DNA from: Parasulfuritortus cantonensis
GTDB lineage: Bacteria > Pseudomonadota > Gammaproteobacteria > Burkholderiales > Thiobacillaceae
DNA length: 64,000 nt
Reading direction: 5' to 3'
NCBI RefSeq assembly: GCF_004337445.1
Contig: NZ_SJZB01000042.1
Location: forward strand, 1 to 64,000
Shown here in pieces: positions 1 to 9,786 of the stretch. The translations under genes were made by a program, and so were the position numbers. The notes beneath the pieces are model-generated. The model saw only the letters and a list, made by a program, of their open reading frames with translations. It ran no database searches and was not told the origin of the DNA. Positions within the stretch are counted from its first letter, which is position 1. Each line of letters begins with the position of its first letter.

Positions 1-1218
1 CTCGACGATCTTGCTGCAGATGATCTTGGCGTCGGCCGGTCGTTCCAGCAGGAATTCGGACAGCTTGGCCGCGACCACGTCCTCGACCGCCTGGCGCGCC
101 TCGCTGGAAACCAGCTTCATCTTGGTCTGCGAGGAAAACTTCGGATCCGGCATCTTGACCGAAAGCACGCAGGCGAGGCCCTCGCGCATGTCGTCGCCGG
201 TGATCTCGACCTTGGCCTTCTTGGCGATCTCGTTCTCGTCGATGTACTTGTTGATGATCCGGGTCATCGCCGCGCGCAGCCCGGTCAGGTGGGTACCGCC
301 GTCGGCCTGCGGGATGTTGTTGGTGAAGCAAAGCACCTGTTCCTGGTAGCCGCTGTTCCACTGCATGGCGACTTCGGCGCTGATGGTGACGCCGTTCAGG
401 ACGCTCTCGCCGGCGGAGTGGAACACGTTCGGATGCAGGACGGTCTTGCTGCGGTTGATGTACTCGACGAAGCCTTTGACGCCGCCCGAGAAGGCGAAAT
501 TCTCATGCCGGCCATCGCGCTCGTCGATCAGCTCGATCTTGACGCCGTTGTTCAGGAAGGACAGCTCGCGGATCCGCTTGGCGAGGATTTCGAAATGGAA
601 GTCGACGGTGCCGAAGATTTCCTCGTCGGCGCGGAACTGGACTTCGGTGCCGCTGCGACCCGACTCGCCCAGGACGCGCATGGGCGACACCTCGACGCCG
701 TTCTGGACTTCGAGCAGGCGGTTCTGCGGCACGCCGCGGGCGAACTCCATGAAATACGCCTTGCCGTCGCGCCGGATGGTCAGCTTGAGCCAGCGCGACA
801 GCGCGTTGACGCAGGATACGCCGACGCCGTGCAGGCCCCCGGATACCTTGTAGCTGTTCTGGTTGAACTTGCCGCCGGCGTGCAGCACGCACATGACGAT
901 CTCGGCCGCCGAGCGCTTCGGTTCGTGCTTGTCGTCGAACTTCACCCCGACCGGGATGCCGCGGCCGTTGTCGGACACGGAGACGGAGTTGTCAGCGTGG
1001 ATGACGACCTTGATGTCGTCGCACCAGCCGGCCAGGGCCTCGTCGATGGCGTTGTCGAGCACCTCGAACACCATGTGATGCAGGCCGGTGCCGTCCTGGG
1101 TATCACCGATGTACATGCCGGGGCGCTTGCGTACCGCCTCGAGGCCTTCGAGTTGCTGGATGCTGTCTTCGTCGTAGCCGCCGTTGCCGGCGCCGTTTTC
1201 GTGTTCCACGTGAAACAT
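1..1218 (-). CDS. gyrB: DNA gyrase subunit B, N-terminal part (cut by left edge)
   Basis: ATPase subunit of gyrase, which introduces negative supercoils. 406 codons are present, starting MFHVEHENG; the gene continues past position 1. The GHKL ATPase signature is visible ([10 protein letters not shown], then DNGRGIPVG and the HAGGKF lid), followed by the start of the transducer domain, ending in [11 protein letters not shown]. The start at 1218 is preceded by AAGG. It lies 44 bases downstream of dnaN with no recF between them. The first six codons are made of a parS-like palindrome (see 1202-1217). Identification is secure; the missing part is the C-terminal half with the TOPRIM domain. Confidence 0.97.
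   Translation of the reverse strand, partial: MFHVEHENGAGNGGYDEDSIQQLEGLEAVRKRPGMYIGDTQDGTGLHHMVFEVLDNAIDEALAGWCDDIKVVIHADNSVSVSDNGRGIPVGVKFDDKHEPKRSAAEIVMCVLHAGGKFNQNSYKVSGGLHGVGVSCVNALSRWLKLTIRRDGKAYFMEFARGVPQNRLLEVQNGVEVSPMRVLGESGRSGTEVQFRADEEIFGTVDFHFEILAKRIRELSFLNNGVKIELIDERDGRHENFAFSGGVKGFVEYINRSKTVLHPNVFHSAGESVLNGVTISAEVAMQWNSGYQEQVLCFTNNIPQADGGTHLTGLRAAMTRIINKYIDENEIAKKAKVEITGDDMREGLACVLSVKMPDPKFSSQTKMKLVSSEARQAVEDVVAAKLSEFLLERPADAKIICSKIVE
1202..1217. promoter_or_regulatory. parS-like ParB binding site inside the gyrB start
   Basis: TGTTCCACGTGAAACA differs at one base from the bacterial parS consensus TGTTTCACGTGAAACA and from the perfect copy at 10267. It overlaps codons 1-6 of gyrB, so the protein begins MFHVEH, as parS read in this frame dictates. 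parA and parB lie 12 kb away, and origin-proximal parS is the usual arrangement. Confidence 0.85.
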
Positions 1219-1262
1219 TCCTTATCGGAGGGTGGGATTCCTTGCGGGCGGGATGGTCGGGA

Positions 1263-2369
1263 TCAGATGCGCATCGGCATGACGACGTAGCGGAAGTTGT
1301 CGTCGCCGGGCACGGTGATCAGCATGCTGCTGTTGGCATCGCCGAACAGGCAGCGGACCGCCTCGGTATCGAGGTTGTTGAGCACGTCCTGGATGTACTG
1401 GACGTTGAAGCCGATGTCGAGGGCATCGTAGGCGTATTCGATCTCCAGTTCCTCCTGCGCTTCCTCCTGCTCGTTGTTGCTGCAGGCGACACGCAGCGTG
1501 CCGGCGGTCATGGCCAATCGGACGCCGCGGTACTTGTCGTTGGTCAGGATGGCGGCCCGGGCCAGGGACTGGTGCAGGCGCTGGCGGTTGATGTCGAAGT
1601 ACTTCTCGTAGCCGACCGGGACGACGCGTTGATAGTCCGGGAACTTGCCGTCCACCACCTTGCTGCGCAACTCGAAATCGGGGTGGCTGACGACGACCTG
1701 GTTGGCGCCGATGCGGATGCGTGCCTTTTCATCGCCTTCGCCTAGCAGCTTGATCAACTCCATGACCGTCTTGCGCGGCAGGATCACCTCGACCGGCTGG
1801 CTGGCTTCGGCTTCCAGCTCGATGGCGTCGACGGCCAGGCGGTGGCCGTCGGTAGCGGCCACCACCAGCTTGTTGCCCTGCAACTGGAACAGCATGCCAT
1901 TCAGGTAATAGCGGATGTCCTGTACCGCCATGGCGTATTGGGCGCGGGCCAGCAGCTTGCGGAGTTTGCTGGCGCTCACTTCCAGTTCGATGCCGTCGCC
2001 CTCGCCGCTTTGCAACTTGGGGAAGTCCTTGGCCGGGAGGGTCTGCAGGTTGAAACGGCTCTTGCCGGCCTGGATGCGCAGCTGTTCGTTGTTGAGGTCC
2101 AGCGCCAGGCTGGTTTCGTCGGGGAGGGAACGGGTGATGTCCAGTAGCTTGCGTGCGGATACCGTGAAGGCGGTATCGGTTTCCGACTCACCGGCCATCC
2201 AGGTGGTGATCTGCAGTTCCAGGTCGGTGGCGATCAATGCCGTCTTGCCCGCGCTGTTTTCTACCAGGATGTTGGAAAGGATGGGCAGGGTATGTTTGCG
2301 TTCCACCACGCCGACCACGGCCTGGAGCGGCTTGAGGAGGGTTTCCTTCTGGCAGTTAAGTACAAGCAT
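1263..2369 (-). CDS. dnaN: DNA polymerase III beta subunit (sliding clamp)
   Basis: Ring-shaped processivity clamp of the replicative polymerase. 368 residues, the usual length, starting MLVLNCQKETLLKPLQAVVG and ending VVMPMRI, the typical clamp C-terminus. A longer reading frame extends upstream to 2441, but the ATG at 2369 gives the family N-terminus and has AAGAGA a few bases before it. Three tandem clamp domains are expected from the length. It lies between dnaA and gyrB in the classical origin cluster and is probably co-transcribed with dnaA, although the space between them is nearly 200 bases and looks like the origin. Confidence 0.97.
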   Translation of the reverse strand: MLVLNCQKETLLKPLQAVVGVVERKHTLPILSNILVENSAGKTALIATDLELQITTWMAGESETDTAFTVSARKLLDITRSLPDETSLALDLNNEQLRIQAGKSRFNLQTLPAKDFPKLQSGEGDGIELEVSASKLRKLLARAQYAMAVQDIRYYLNGMLFQLQGNKLVVAATDGHRLAVDAIELEAEASQPVEVILPRKTVMELIKLLGEGDEKARIRIGANQVVVSHPDFELRSKVVDGKFPDYQRVVPVGYEKYFDINRQRLHQSLARAAILTNDKYRGVRLAMTAGTLRVACSNNEQEEAQEELEIEYAYDALDIGFNVQYIQDVLNNLDTEAVRCLFGDANSSMLITVPGDDNFRYVVMPMRI

Positions 2370-2463
2370 AATATCTCTTTCGTTGGTAATAATAACGTCC
2401 GATATGGCTTTGTATAAGTCGATATTCCCAATAAAAATCAACTAACTATATCATCGCAAAGGC

Positions 2464-2472
2464 TGTGGATAA
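2464..2472 (-). promoter_or_regulatory. DnaA box, perfect
   Basis: TGTGGATAA, the reverse complement of the consensus TTATCCACA, directly beside the AT-rich segment of the putative origin. Confidence 0.75.
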
Positions 2473-2555
2473 ATTCTGTACCGGCTGTGCACGGATTGGG
2501 GACAAATCCGCACTCCGGAACAAATGGGCTTTTCGTCCACAGCTAATCCCGGTAC

Positions 2556-2564
2556 TCATCCACA
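2556..2564 (+). promoter_or_regulatory. DnaA box, one mismatch
   Basis: TCATCCACA, one base from TTATCCACA, four bases before the dnaA stop codon. Opposite in orientation to the box at 2464. Confidence 0.5.
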
Positions 2565-2567
2565 TGG

Positions 2568-3914
2568 TTATCCCGTGAGTACCTGGATCAGCAGGCTGTA
2601 ATCCTTGCGGAACTCGGGCTCGGCATTCTTGAGCTCCTCGATCTTCCGGCAGGCATGCAATACCGTGGTGTGGTCGCGACCGCCGAAGGATTGACCGATC
2701 TCGGGCAGCGACAGGTCGGTGAGTTCCTTGGCGAGGTACATGGCCATCTGACGCGGCCGTACCAGGTTGCGCGTACGTTTCTTGGAAAACATGTCGGCAA
2801 CCTTGATCTTGTAATAGTCCGACACGGTCTTCTGGATGTTCTCGATCGAGACCTGGCGGTTCTGCACCGCCAGCAGGTCCTTGAGCGCCTCCTTGGCCAG
2901 TTCCACGCTGATGGCCTGCTTGTGGAACCGGGCATAGGCGATGACCCGTTTCAGGGCACCCTCCAGTTCGCGCACGTTGGAACGCACCTGCTTGGCGATG
3001 AAGAAGGCGGTGCTCTCGCCCAGGTGTTCGCCCTCCTGCTGGGCCTTGTTGAGCAGGATGGCGACCCGCATCTCCAGTTCGGGCGGTTCCAGCATCACCG
3101 TCAGTCCCCAACTGAAACGCGATTTCAGGCGTTCCTCGATGCCTTCCAGGTCCTTCGGAAAGGTGTCGCTGGAGATGATCACCTGCTTGTGCGACTCGAT
3201 CAGGTTGTTGAAGGTGTAGAAGAACTCTTCCTGGGTGCGGCCCTTGCCGGCGAAGAACTGGATGTCGTCGATGAGCAGGATGTCCAGGCTGTCGTACTTG
3301 CGCTTGAATTCGTCGAAGGACTTGTGCCGGAATGCCTTCACCATGTCCGAGACATAGCGCTCGGCATGGATGTAGCGGACCTGGGCCTTGGGATTGTTCT
3401 CCAGCACCTTGTTGCCGATGGCCTGGATCAGGTGGGTCTTGCCCATGCCGACGCCGCCATAGACGAACAGCGGGTTGTAGCCGGAGCCGGGATTGTCGGC
3501 GACCTGCAGGGCGGCGGCGCGCGCCAGGTCGTTGGCCTTGCCGCGCACGAAACTGGAAAAGGTGAAGTTGGCGTTCAGGCGGGATTCACTCGGCGGCACC
3601 TTCTCGGCCGCACCCGCGCCGCGCGGTCCCGGAGCGGCGGCCGGTGCCGATTCCCCGGTTTGCGGGCTGGCCTTGCCTTTCGCCTCGACGATGACCGCGA
3701 CCGGCGTCGGCTTGCTGAAGTAGGAGGCCGCCAGGTCCTCGATATCGCCGAGGAACTTGTCCTTGATCCACTGGGCGACGAAACGGTTCGGTGCACTGAT
3801 CCGGATCTGGTCCTCCGCGACGCTCACCGTCAGAGGCTTGATCCAGGTGTTGACTTGCTGGGCGTTGAGCTTGACCTGGAAATGCCCCAGACAATGGGAC
3901 CAGAAATCGTGCAT
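2568..3914 (-). CDS. dnaA: chromosomal replication initiator DnaA
   Basis: AAA+ initiator that binds DnaA boxes and opens the origin. 448 residues from [10 protein letters not shown]. Domain I is at 1-75, a proline/alanine-rich linker at about 80-117, the AAA+ core starts with [15 protein letters not shown] and has the P-loop GGVGMGKT at 153-160 and Walker B LLIDDIQF. Domain IV ends with the DnaA-box recognition segment [16 protein letters not shown]. Upstream in-frame starts (to 4079) would run into the divergent rpmH promoter and are rejected. Divergent from rpmH. Confidence 0.97.
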   Translation of the reverse strand: MHDFWSHCLGHFQVKLNAQQVNTWIKPLTVSVAEDQIRISAPNRFVAQWIKDKFLGDIEDLAASYFSKPTPVAVIVEAKGKASPQTGESAPAAAPGPRGAGAAEKVPPSESRLNANFTFSSFVRGKANDLARAAALQVADNPGSGYNPLFVYGGVGMGKTHLIQAIGNKVLENNPKAQVRYIHAERYVSDMVKAFRHKSFDEFKRKYDSLDILLIDDIQFFAGKGRTQEEFFYTFNNLIESHKQVIISSDTFPKDLEGIEERLKSRFSWGLTVMLEPPELEMRVAILLNKAQQEGEHLGESTAFFIAKQVRSNVRELEGALKRVIAYARFHKQAISVELAKEALKDLLAVQNRQVSIENIQKTVSDYYKIKVADMFSKKRTRNLVRPRQMAMYLAKELTDLSLPEIGQSFGGRDHTTVLHACRKIEELKNAEPEFRKDYSLLIQVLTG

Positions 3915-3958
3915 GGATCGTTCGGGATGGAGGGTGGGGAGGGAACGCGGCGGGCGCC

Positions 3959-3987
3959 ATTGTAGCATCGCGGCTGCTCCCTGTAGG
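3959..3987 (-). promoter_or_regulatory. possible dnaA promoter
   Basis: On the minus strand a TACAAT -10 lies at 3959-3964, about 45 bases before the dnaA ATG. The -35 seventeen bases further up (CCTACA) is poor, so this is a weak call supported mainly by position. Confidence 0.35.
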
Positions 3988-3998
3988 CCTTGAAATGT

Positions 3999-4028
3999 TT
4001 GACAAATTATAGGCTTAAAAGGTGTAAT
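3999..4028 (+). promoter_or_regulatory. sigma70-type promoter of rpmH-rnpA
   Basis: TTGACA at 3999-4004, an 18-base spacer and TGTAAT at 4023-4028, about 40 bases before the rpmH ATG. Strong -35 and good -10, as expected for a ribosomal protein gene. Confidence 0.75.
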
Positions 4029-4068
4029 ACGCCCCTTTTTACGTCCAGCCGTACTTTTAGGAACAACC

Positions 4069-4203
4069 ATGAAACGCACTTACCAGCCCTCCGTAGTCCG
4101 TCGCAAGCGTACCCACGGTTTCCGTGCCCGCATGAAGACCAAGGGCGGCCGCGCGGTGATCAATGCCCGCCGCGCCAAGGGCCGCAAGCGTCTGGCCGTT
4201 TGA
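4069..4203 (+). CDS. rpmH: 50S ribosomal protein L34
   Basis: 44 residues beginning [18 protein letters not shown] and rich in Arg and Lys, ending KRLAV. The family is nearly invariant and identification is certain. An AGGA-like site (TTAGGAAC) precedes the ATG. It is the first gene of the rpmH-rnpA-yidC-mnmE run and is divergent from dnaA. Confidence 0.98.
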   Translation: MKRTYQPSVVRRKRTHGFRARMKTKGGRAVINARRAKGRKRLAV

Positions 4204-4589
4204 CGGACACGACGCGCCGGGGGCTGTATGCCTTCGGTTGGAACAGCAAACTCAGAAAAACGGATGACTTCTCATCCGTTTTTCGTTTCAAGCGGGTCCA
4301 TCGCGGCGCCAATCTGGACATATTTTTCAGCCAAAATGGCTTGCCATATCCGCGCCTCGGCCTGATTGTGCCGAAGAAGATATTGGCCCGGGCGGTGGAC
4401 CGTAACCGGACCAGGCGGGTATTGCGGGAAGCCTTCCGGCTCGGCCAGCCGGGCCTGAGTGGACTCGACGTGGTCATCCGGGTCAAGGCCGCCGGCCAGG
4501 ATGCCGACTACCGGGCGCAGTGGGAACTGTTCATGCGCAAGCGCGTGAGCAGGAGTCCAGCCGCGCCCGGCAACGAAATGAACGGGTAG
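4200..4589 (+). CDS. rnpA: ribonuclease P protein component
   Basis: Protein cofactor of RNase P, which trims tRNA 5' ends. 129 residues if started at the TTG at 4200, which overlaps the rpmH stop (TTGA). The RNP motif [12 protein letters not shown] and the preceding GLIVPKK are clear. No ATG is available in frame at the right place: the ATG at 4228 is out of frame and the CTG at 4224 is the only close alternative. The rare start and overlap suggest translational coupling to rpmH. yidC follows after three bases; the usual small gene yidD is absent. Confidence 0.93.
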   Translation: MTDTTRRGLYAFGWNSKLRKTDDFSSVFRFKRVHRGANLDIFFSQNGLPYPRLGLIVPKKILARAVDRNRTRRVLREAFRLGQPGLSGLDVVIRVKAAGQDADYRAQWELFMRKRVSRSPAAPGNEMNG

Positions 4590-4592
4590 AAC

Positions 4593-6302
4593 ATGGATTT
4601 GCAACGCATCGTCGCCTTCGTCGTCTTTTCCTTCTCCCTGCTGATGCTTTGGAATGCCTGGCAGGACTACAACCATCCGAAGCCGGTGCAGACGACCCAG
4701 GCGAACGGCCAGCCGGCCGGCCCCGCCCTGCCGATGCCGGGCGCGAATCTGCCGGCGGCCCAGCCGCAGCCGGTCGCCAGTGGAGTGCAGGTGGCCAGCG
4801 GCACGCGCGCCGTGGTCAAGACGGACGTGATGACGGTGGTGGTCGACGCCAACGGAGGCGATCTGCGCGAGTTGAGCCTGGACGCCTACCAGCAGGACAC
4901 CGAGGTCGAGCTGCTGAAGGGCTTCAAGAAGCTGTTCAGCGGCGGCGGTCAGGGCGCGGACAAGGCCAAGCCGTTCAAGCTTTTCGAACAGAGCCCGGAA
5001 CACGACTATTTCGCCCAGTCCGGCTTCGTCGGCAAGGATCTGCCCAACCATAAGACGGTCTACACCCTGCAAGCGGGCGAGTACGACCTCAAACCCGGCG
5101 AGAACACGCTCAAGGTCAGCATGACGGCGCAGATGGACGGCGTCGAGGTGGTCAAGACCTATACCTTCCATCGCGACAGCTACGTGATCGACGTGGATTA
5201 CGCGGTGCACAACGGCGGCACGGCGGACGTCGAGGGATATTCCTACTTCCAGTTCCAGCGTGACGGCAAGAAGCCGGAGGGGCAATCCACCTTCATCAGC
5301 AGCTACGCCGGTCCGGCCATGTATACCGAGTCCGGCAAGTTCCAGAAGATCGCCTTCTCGGATATCGACAAGGCCAAGCAGGATTTCGTCAAAGCCGCGC
5401 CGGACGGCTGGATGGGCATGGTTCAGCACCATTTCGTCGCCGCCTGGGTGACACCGAACCCGGACGACAAGGCGGAGCGCGGCTTCTATGCCGACGCGCT
5501 CGGCAATGGCCAGTACCGGGCCGGCATGAAGATGCCGACCATCAAGGTTGCCCCGGGCGGCAGCGCCAACGTCGACATGCGGCTGTATGCCGGGCCGCAG
5601 GACCAGGCCAAGCTGAAGACCCTGGCCCATGGCCTCGAGCACGTCGTCGACTACGGCTGGCTGACCGTCCTCGCCTACCCCCTGTTCGTCTTCCTGAGCT
5701 GGCTGAATTCCCTGGTCCACAACTGGGGCGTCGCCATCATTCTCCTGACCGTGGCCGTGAAGATGGCCTTCTACCCGCTCTCGGCCGCCAGCTACAAGTC
5801 GATGGCCCAGATGCGCAAGTTGGCGCCGCGCCTGCAGCACCTCAAGGAGCGCTACGGAGATGATCGCCAGAAGCTGCACGAGGCGATGATGAAGGTCTAT
5901 CAGGAGGAGAAGATCAATCCGCTCGGCGGCTGCCTGCCCATCGTGGTTCAGATTCCGGTCTTCATCGCCCTGTACTGGGCCCTGATGTCGGCCGTCGAAC
6001 TGCGCCAGGCGCCCTTCGCCCTCTGGATCACCGACCTTTCCGAGCCGGATCCCTACCTGGTGCTGCCCATCCTGATGGCGTTGACCATGTTCATCCAGCA
6101 GAAGCTGTCGCCGACCCCGCCCGATCCGGTCCAGGCCAAGGTGATGATGATCATGCCGATCGCCTTCTCCTTCATGTTCCTGTTCTTCCCGTCCGGCCTG
6201 GTGCTCTACTGGCTGGTCAACAACATCCTTTCCATCCTCCAGCAATGGCGCATCAATTACGTGATCGAACGCGCCGGTCATGGCAAGCCAGCCACAAAAT
6301 GA
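4593..6302 (+). CDS. yidC: membrane protein insertase YidC
   Basis: Inserts and folds inner-membrane proteins with or without Sec; substrates include the F0 c subunit encoded at 15.9 kb. 569 residues. TM1 is at about 7-22, then a proline/alanine-rich linker, a large periplasmic beta-domain (about 65-350) and the conserved five-TM core with [20 protein letters not shown] and [17 protein letters not shown]. The C-terminus is short and basic. Its last 23 bases overlap mnmE. Gram-negative type by length and periplasmic domain. Confidence 0.97.
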   Translation: MDLQRIVAFVVFSFSLLMLWNAWQDYNHPKPVQTTQANGQPAGPALPMPGANLPAAQPQPVASGVQVASGTRAVVKTDVMTVVVDANGGDLRELSLDAYQQDTEVELLKGFKKLFSGGGQGADKAKPFKLFEQSPEHDYFAQSGFVGKDLPNHKTVYTLQAGEYDLKPGENTLKVSMTAQMDGVEVVKTYTFHRDSYVIDVDYAVHNGGTADVEGYSYFQFQRDGKKPEGQSTFISSYAGPAMYTESGKFQKIAFSDIDKAKQDFVKAAPDGWMGMVQHHFVAAWVTPNPDDKAERGFYADALGNGQYRAGMKMPTIKVAPGGSANVDMRLYAGPQDQAKLKTLAHGLEHVVDYGWLTVLAYPLFVFLSWLNSLVHNWGVAIILLTVAVKMAFYPLSAASYKSMAQMRKLAPRLQHLKERYGDDRQKLHEAMMKVYQEEKINPLGGCLPIVVQIPVFIALYWALMSAVELRQAPFALWITDLSEPDPYLVLPILMALTMFIQQKLSPTPPDPVQAKVMMIMPIAFSFMFLFFPSGLVLYWLVNNILSILQQWRINYVIERAGHGKPATK

Positions 6303-7614
6303 CGTAATCGCCGCCGTCGCGACCGCCCCGGGGCGCGGCGGCATCGGGGTCGTGCGGGTGTCCGGCCCCGACCTCGCGGCACTCGCGGCGGCGGTCGTCG
6401 GCAAGACGCCGGCGCCACGCCACGCGACCTACGCCCATTTCCGCGACGCGACCGGCACGATCCTCGACGAGGGCATCGCACTCTATTTCCCGGCCCCCCA
6501 TTCCTTCACCGGCGAGGATGTCCTCGAACTGCAGGGCCATGGCGGTCCCCAGGTCCTGCAATTGGTGCTGGAACGCTGCCTGGAACTGGGCGCTCGGGTC
6601 GCCCAGCCAGGTGAATTCAGCCGCCGCGCCTTCCTCAACGACAAGCTGGACCTCGCCCAGGCGGAGAGCATCGCCGACCTGATCGACGCCCAGAGCCGCG
6701 AGGCGGCGCGCTCGGCCATGCGTTCGCTGACCGGGGAGTTCTCCGCCCGCATCCGGGAACTCGTGGACGCCCTCATTCACCTGCGCATGCTGGTCGAGGC
6801 GACCCTGGACTTTCCCGAGGAAGACATCGATTTCCTCGCCAGGGCGGATGCCTTCGGCCAGCTCGACGCCATCGAGGGACGGCTCGCCGGGGTGCTCGGC
6901 CAGGCGCGCCAGGGGGCGCTGCTGCGCGAAGGCCTCAGTGTCGTCCTGATCGGCCAGCCCAACGTCGGCAAGTCGAGCCTGCTCAACGCCCTGGCCGGAC
7001 ACGAGGCGGCGATCGTCACCGAGATCGCCGGCACCACGCGGGATGCCCTGCGCGAAGCGATCCAGATCGATGGCATCCCCTTGCACGTCACCGACACCGC
7101 CGGCCTCCGGGAAACCGCGGATACCGTCGAGGCGCTGGGCATCGCGCGTACCTGGCAGGCGGTGGAACACGCGGACGTCGCCCTGCTGCTGGTGGACGCC
7201 GGTCACGGTGTCGGCGCCAGCGAGGCGGCGATCATCGCGCGCCTGCCGCCGATCCCCCGGCTGACGGTGCACAACAAAATCGACCTGGCGGGCGAACCGG
7301 CACGGATCAGCGGCGACGAGGTCTGGCTCTCGGCGAAAGCGGGTGCCGGGCTCGATCTGTTGCGCCGTAGGCTGTGCGAACTCGCGGGCTGGCAGGCGAC
7401 CGGCGAAGGTGTCTTCATGGCCCGGCGCCGCCACCTGGCGGCCCTCGTCGAGGCGGGCGAGCGCCTTGCGCACGCCCGGACGGCTTGGCCGGCGCTCGAC
7501 CTGTTCGCCGAGGAATTGCGCCTGGCCCAACTCGCCCTCAACAGCATCACCGGCGAGTTCGGCGCCGACGACCTGCTGGGCGAGATATTCAGCCGATTTT
7601 GTATCGGGAAGTGA
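6280..7614 (+). CDS. mnmE: tRNA modification GTPase MnmE
   Basis: With MnmG (10.3 kb) it makes the carboxymethylaminomethyl group on U34 of several tRNAs. 444 residues. An N-terminal tetrahydrofolate-binding domain ([14 protein letters not shown]) is followed by a helical domain with an inserted G domain: G1 GQPNVGKS at 225-232, G2/G3 GTTRD and DTAGLRE, G4 NKID. The C-terminal CxGK motif is present as FCIGK, which carries the catalytic Cys. It starts inside the end of yidC, so the two are probably co-translated. Confidence 0.97.
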   Translation: MASQPQNDVIAAVATAPGRGGIGVVRVSGPDLAALAAAVVGKTPAPRHATYAHFRDATGTILDEGIALYFPAPHSFTGEDVLELQGHGGPQVLQLVLERCLELGARVAQPGEFSRRAFLNDKLDLAQAESIADLIDAQSREAARSAMRSLTGEFSARIRELVDALIHLRMLVEATLDFPEEDIDFLARADAFGQLDAIEGRLAGVLGQARQGALLREGLSVVLIGQPNVGKSSLLNALAGHEAAIVTEIAGTTRDALREAIQIDGIPLHVTDTAGLRETADTVEALGIARTWQAVEHADVALLLVDAGHGVGASEAAIIARLPPIPRLTVHNKIDLAGEPARISGDEVWLSAKAGAGLDLLRRRLCELAGWQATGEGVFMARRRHLAALVEAGERLAHARTAWPALDLFAEELRLAQLALNSITGEFGADDLLGEIFSRFCIGK

Positions 7615-7617
7615 TCC

Positions 7618-7911
7618 CTACAGGCCGTTTCCGAAGCCGAAACGGAGTGGCGACACCTGCACGCCGTTGTCGTTGAAATGACGCCGCTTCCAGTTCAGGT
7701 CGGATATGAACATCAGCTCCTCGAAGGCTTCTTCCGGGAGACCGGCACGGCCGTTGCGGTCGTCGACCAGGATGGTGGCGAGGAAGCGGTCAGCCGCCTC
7801 GGGTTCGATCCACGCCTGCACCAAGCCTTTGACGATATGGGGGAAACGTCGTTCCAGCACGCTGGTGGTATCCGCTGCGGCCGGCTCCTGGCCGGGATTC
7901 TGCTTATCCAT
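7618..7911 (-). CDS. uncharacterised protein, 97 aa
   Basis: Not recognised. The start MDKQNPGQEP is chosen because GGGAG lies nine bases upstream; a longer start at 7953 is possible. Acidic N-terminal half (LERRFPHIVKGLVQAWIEPE), then a segment rich in aromatic and basic residues ending in FGFGNGL. No signal peptide or membrane segment. Convergent with mnmE (3-base gap) and divergent from the ABC exporter at 7981. The orderly RBS and host-like codon use support a real gene. Confidence 0.7.
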   Translation of the reverse strand: MDKQNPGQEPAAADTTSVLERRFPHIVKGLVQAWIEPEAADRFLATILVDDRNGRAGLPEEAFEELMFISDLNWKRRHFNDNGVQVSPLRFGFGNGL

Positions 7912-7980
7912 TACCTGGCTCCCAAATTTTTTACGCGATACATTTATAGTCATGAAAATCGTTATTAATCAAGGTGAAGC

Positions 7981-9780
7981 ATGACGCATCCCGAGTCGCT
8001 TGGCGAGTCGGCGGCATTATCCTGGCGCACCGTATGGAACGAGGTGCTGCGCCACAAGCGCCGCCTGGCGGTCGCCAACCTGGCTGCCATCGTCGCCGTG
8101 ATGGCGGCGGTCCCGGTACCGCTGGTGCTGCCGATCCTGGTCGACGAGGTGCTGCTCGACAAGCCCGGCCGCTTCGTCGCCGCAGTCGCACCGCTGTTTC
8201 CGCCGGCCTGGCACGGTCCCCTGCTGTTCATAGGCAGCGCCCTGCTGCTCACCGTGGTGCTCCGCGTCGTCGCCATCCTCCTCAACGTCTGGCAGACGCG
8301 CAGCTTCGCACTGGTGGCCAAGGAGGTGGTATTCATCATCCGGCGCCGCCTGCTCGAACGCCTGTCCAGGATCGCCCTGTCCCAGTACGAGACCCTGGGT
8401 ACCGGCAAGATGACTTCCCATTTCGTCACCGACCTGAACGCCATAGACAGCTTCCTGGGTGCCTCGATCTCGGGTTTCCTGGTCGCCGTGCTGTCGCTGG
8501 TCGGCGTCGCCGCCGTGCTGTTCTGGATGAACTGGCAACTGGCATTGTTCATCCTGCTCCTCAACCCCGTGGTGATCGGTTTCTCCACCCGGCTGGGAAA
8601 GAAGGTGAAGGAATGGAAGCGGCGCGAGAACAGTGCTTTCGAGCTGTTTCAGGAAGCCCTGACCGAGACCCTCGATGCCCTGGCGCAAATCCGGGCGATG
8701 AACCGCGAGCGCCACTACCTGGCGCGCGTGATCGACAAGGCGGGTGACATCCGCAAGCACGCCGCCGCCTACGCCTGGAAGTCGGACGCCCTCGGACGAA
8801 TCTCCTTCTTCATCTTCCTGGTCGGCTTCGACGTCTTCCGCGCCGTGTCCATGCTGATGGTCATCTATTCCGGGCTGAGCATCGGCGAGATGCTGGCGGT
8901 GTTCGGCTACCTCTGGTTCATGATGTCCCCGGTCCAGGAGATCATCAACATCCAGTACGCATGGTTCGCCGCCAACGCCGCGATCGCCCGGGTCAACGGC
9001 CTGCTCGCCCTGGCCGAAGCGGAGCAAGGCGGCGGCGGGCGCAATCCGTTCGCCGGTGCCGAGACGGTGGGGCTGGAGCTGCGCCACCTGAGCTTCGCCT
9101 ACGGCGATGGCGACGTCGTCCTCGACGACGTCAGCCTGACCGTGGCGCCCGGCGAGAAGGTCGCCCTGGTCGGCGCCTCCGGAGGCGGCAAGTCGACCCT
9201 GGTGCAGGCCCTGCTCGGGCTCTATCCGGCCAGCTCAGGGAGCATCCTGTACGGCGACGTCCCGGTGGCCGAGATCGGCTGGGCGACGGTGCGGGACCAC
9301 GTCGGGGTGGTCCTCCAGCACCCAGTGCTTTTCAACGCCAGCGTGCGCGATAACCTGGCCATGGGCCGGGAGTACGCCGACGAGCGGCTCTGGCACGCCT
9401 TGGCGATCGCCCAGCTCGTCGAGCTGGTCGAGTCCCTTCCCGGCGGATTGGAGGCCGTGGTCGGCCGGCACGGCGTCCGCCTTTCGGGCGGGCAGCGGCA
9501 ACGGCTCGCGATCGCCCGCATGGTCCTGGCCGAGCCCGAGGTGGTGATCCTGGACGAAGCCACCTCGGCGCTCGACACGGAGACCGAACGGGCTTTGCAC
9601 CAGGCCCTGGCCGCGTTCCTGAGCGGCCGCACGACGCTGATCATCGCGCACCGGCTGTCCGCGGTGAAGCAGGCCGACCGCATCCTGGTGTTCGAGAACG
9701 GCCGCGTGGTCGAAGAGGGCGAGCATGCCGCCCTGATGGAGAAGGGCGGCCTCTACCACAAGCTGTACGCCCACGCCTGA
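7981..9780 (+). CDS. ABC exporter, fused membrane and ATPase domains
   Basis: Half-transporter of the MsbA/multidrug type, 599 residues, expected to act as a homodimer in the inner membrane. TM segments occupy about 30-330 (for example LAAIVAVMAAVPVPLVLPIL). The nucleotide-binding domain has Walker A GASGGGKST at about 397, signature LSGGQRQRLAIARM at about 500, Walker B VVILDEAT and the switch His in IIAHRLSAVKQ. RBS AAGGTGA precedes the ATG. Substrate cannot be read from sequence; a lipid or drug is typical of this subfamily. No partner genes adjoin it. Confidence 0.9.
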   Translation: MTHPESLGESAALSWRTVWNEVLRHKRRLAVANLAAIVAVMAAVPVPLVLPILVDEVLLDKPGRFVAAVAPLFPPAWHGPLLFIGSALLLTVVLRVVAILLNVWQTRSFALVAKEVVFIIRRRLLERLSRIALSQYETLGTGKMTSHFVTDLNAIDSFLGASISGFLVAVLSLVGVAAVLFWMNWQLALFILLLNPVVIGFSTRLGKKVKEWKRRENSAFELFQEALTETLDALAQIRAMNRERHYLARVIDKAGDIRKHAAAYAWKSDALGRISFFIFLVGFDVFRAVSMLMVIYSGLSIGEMLAVFGYLWFMMSPVQEIINIQYAWFAANAAIARVNGLLALAEAEQGGGGRNPFAGAETVGLELRHLSFAYGDGDVVLDDVSLTVAPGEKVALVGASGGGKSTLVQALLGLYPASSGSILYGDVPVAEIGWATVRDHVGVVLQHPVLFNASVRDNLAMGREYADERLWHALAIAQLVELVESLPGGLEAVVGRHGVRLSGGQRQRLAIARMVLAEPEVVILDEATSALDTETERALHQALAAFLSGRTTLIIAHRLSAVKQADRILVFENGRVVEEGEHAALMEKGGLYHKLYAHA

Positions 9781-9786
9781 GCGTGG

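Larger units (their letters stand above)
2370..2567. other. putative chromosomal replication origin (oriC), dnaA-dnaN intergenic
   Basis: 198 bases without a gene between dnaN and dnaA. The dnaN-proximal half (about 2370-2460) is strongly AT-rich in an otherwise GC-rich chromosome, which suits an unwinding element. The dnaA-proximal half carries a perfect DnaA box at 2464-2472, a one-mismatch box at 2556-2564 and weaker variants near 2484-2492 and 2534-2542. The flanking genes (dnaA, dnaN, gyrB, rpmH, rnpA, parAB) and two parS sites nearby agree. Function is inferred; GC skew over the whole chromosome would decide it. Confidence 0.7.

Noticed and set aside
289-1290. Long plus-strand reading frames opposite gyrB, dnaN, dnaA, the atp genes and leuS
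   Set aside because: They are antisense shadows of well-identified genes, caused by GC-rich codon structure, and have no family motifs.
3915-4068. oriC in the rpmH-dnaA spacer
   Set aside because: No DnaA box was found there; it carries the rpmH promoter.
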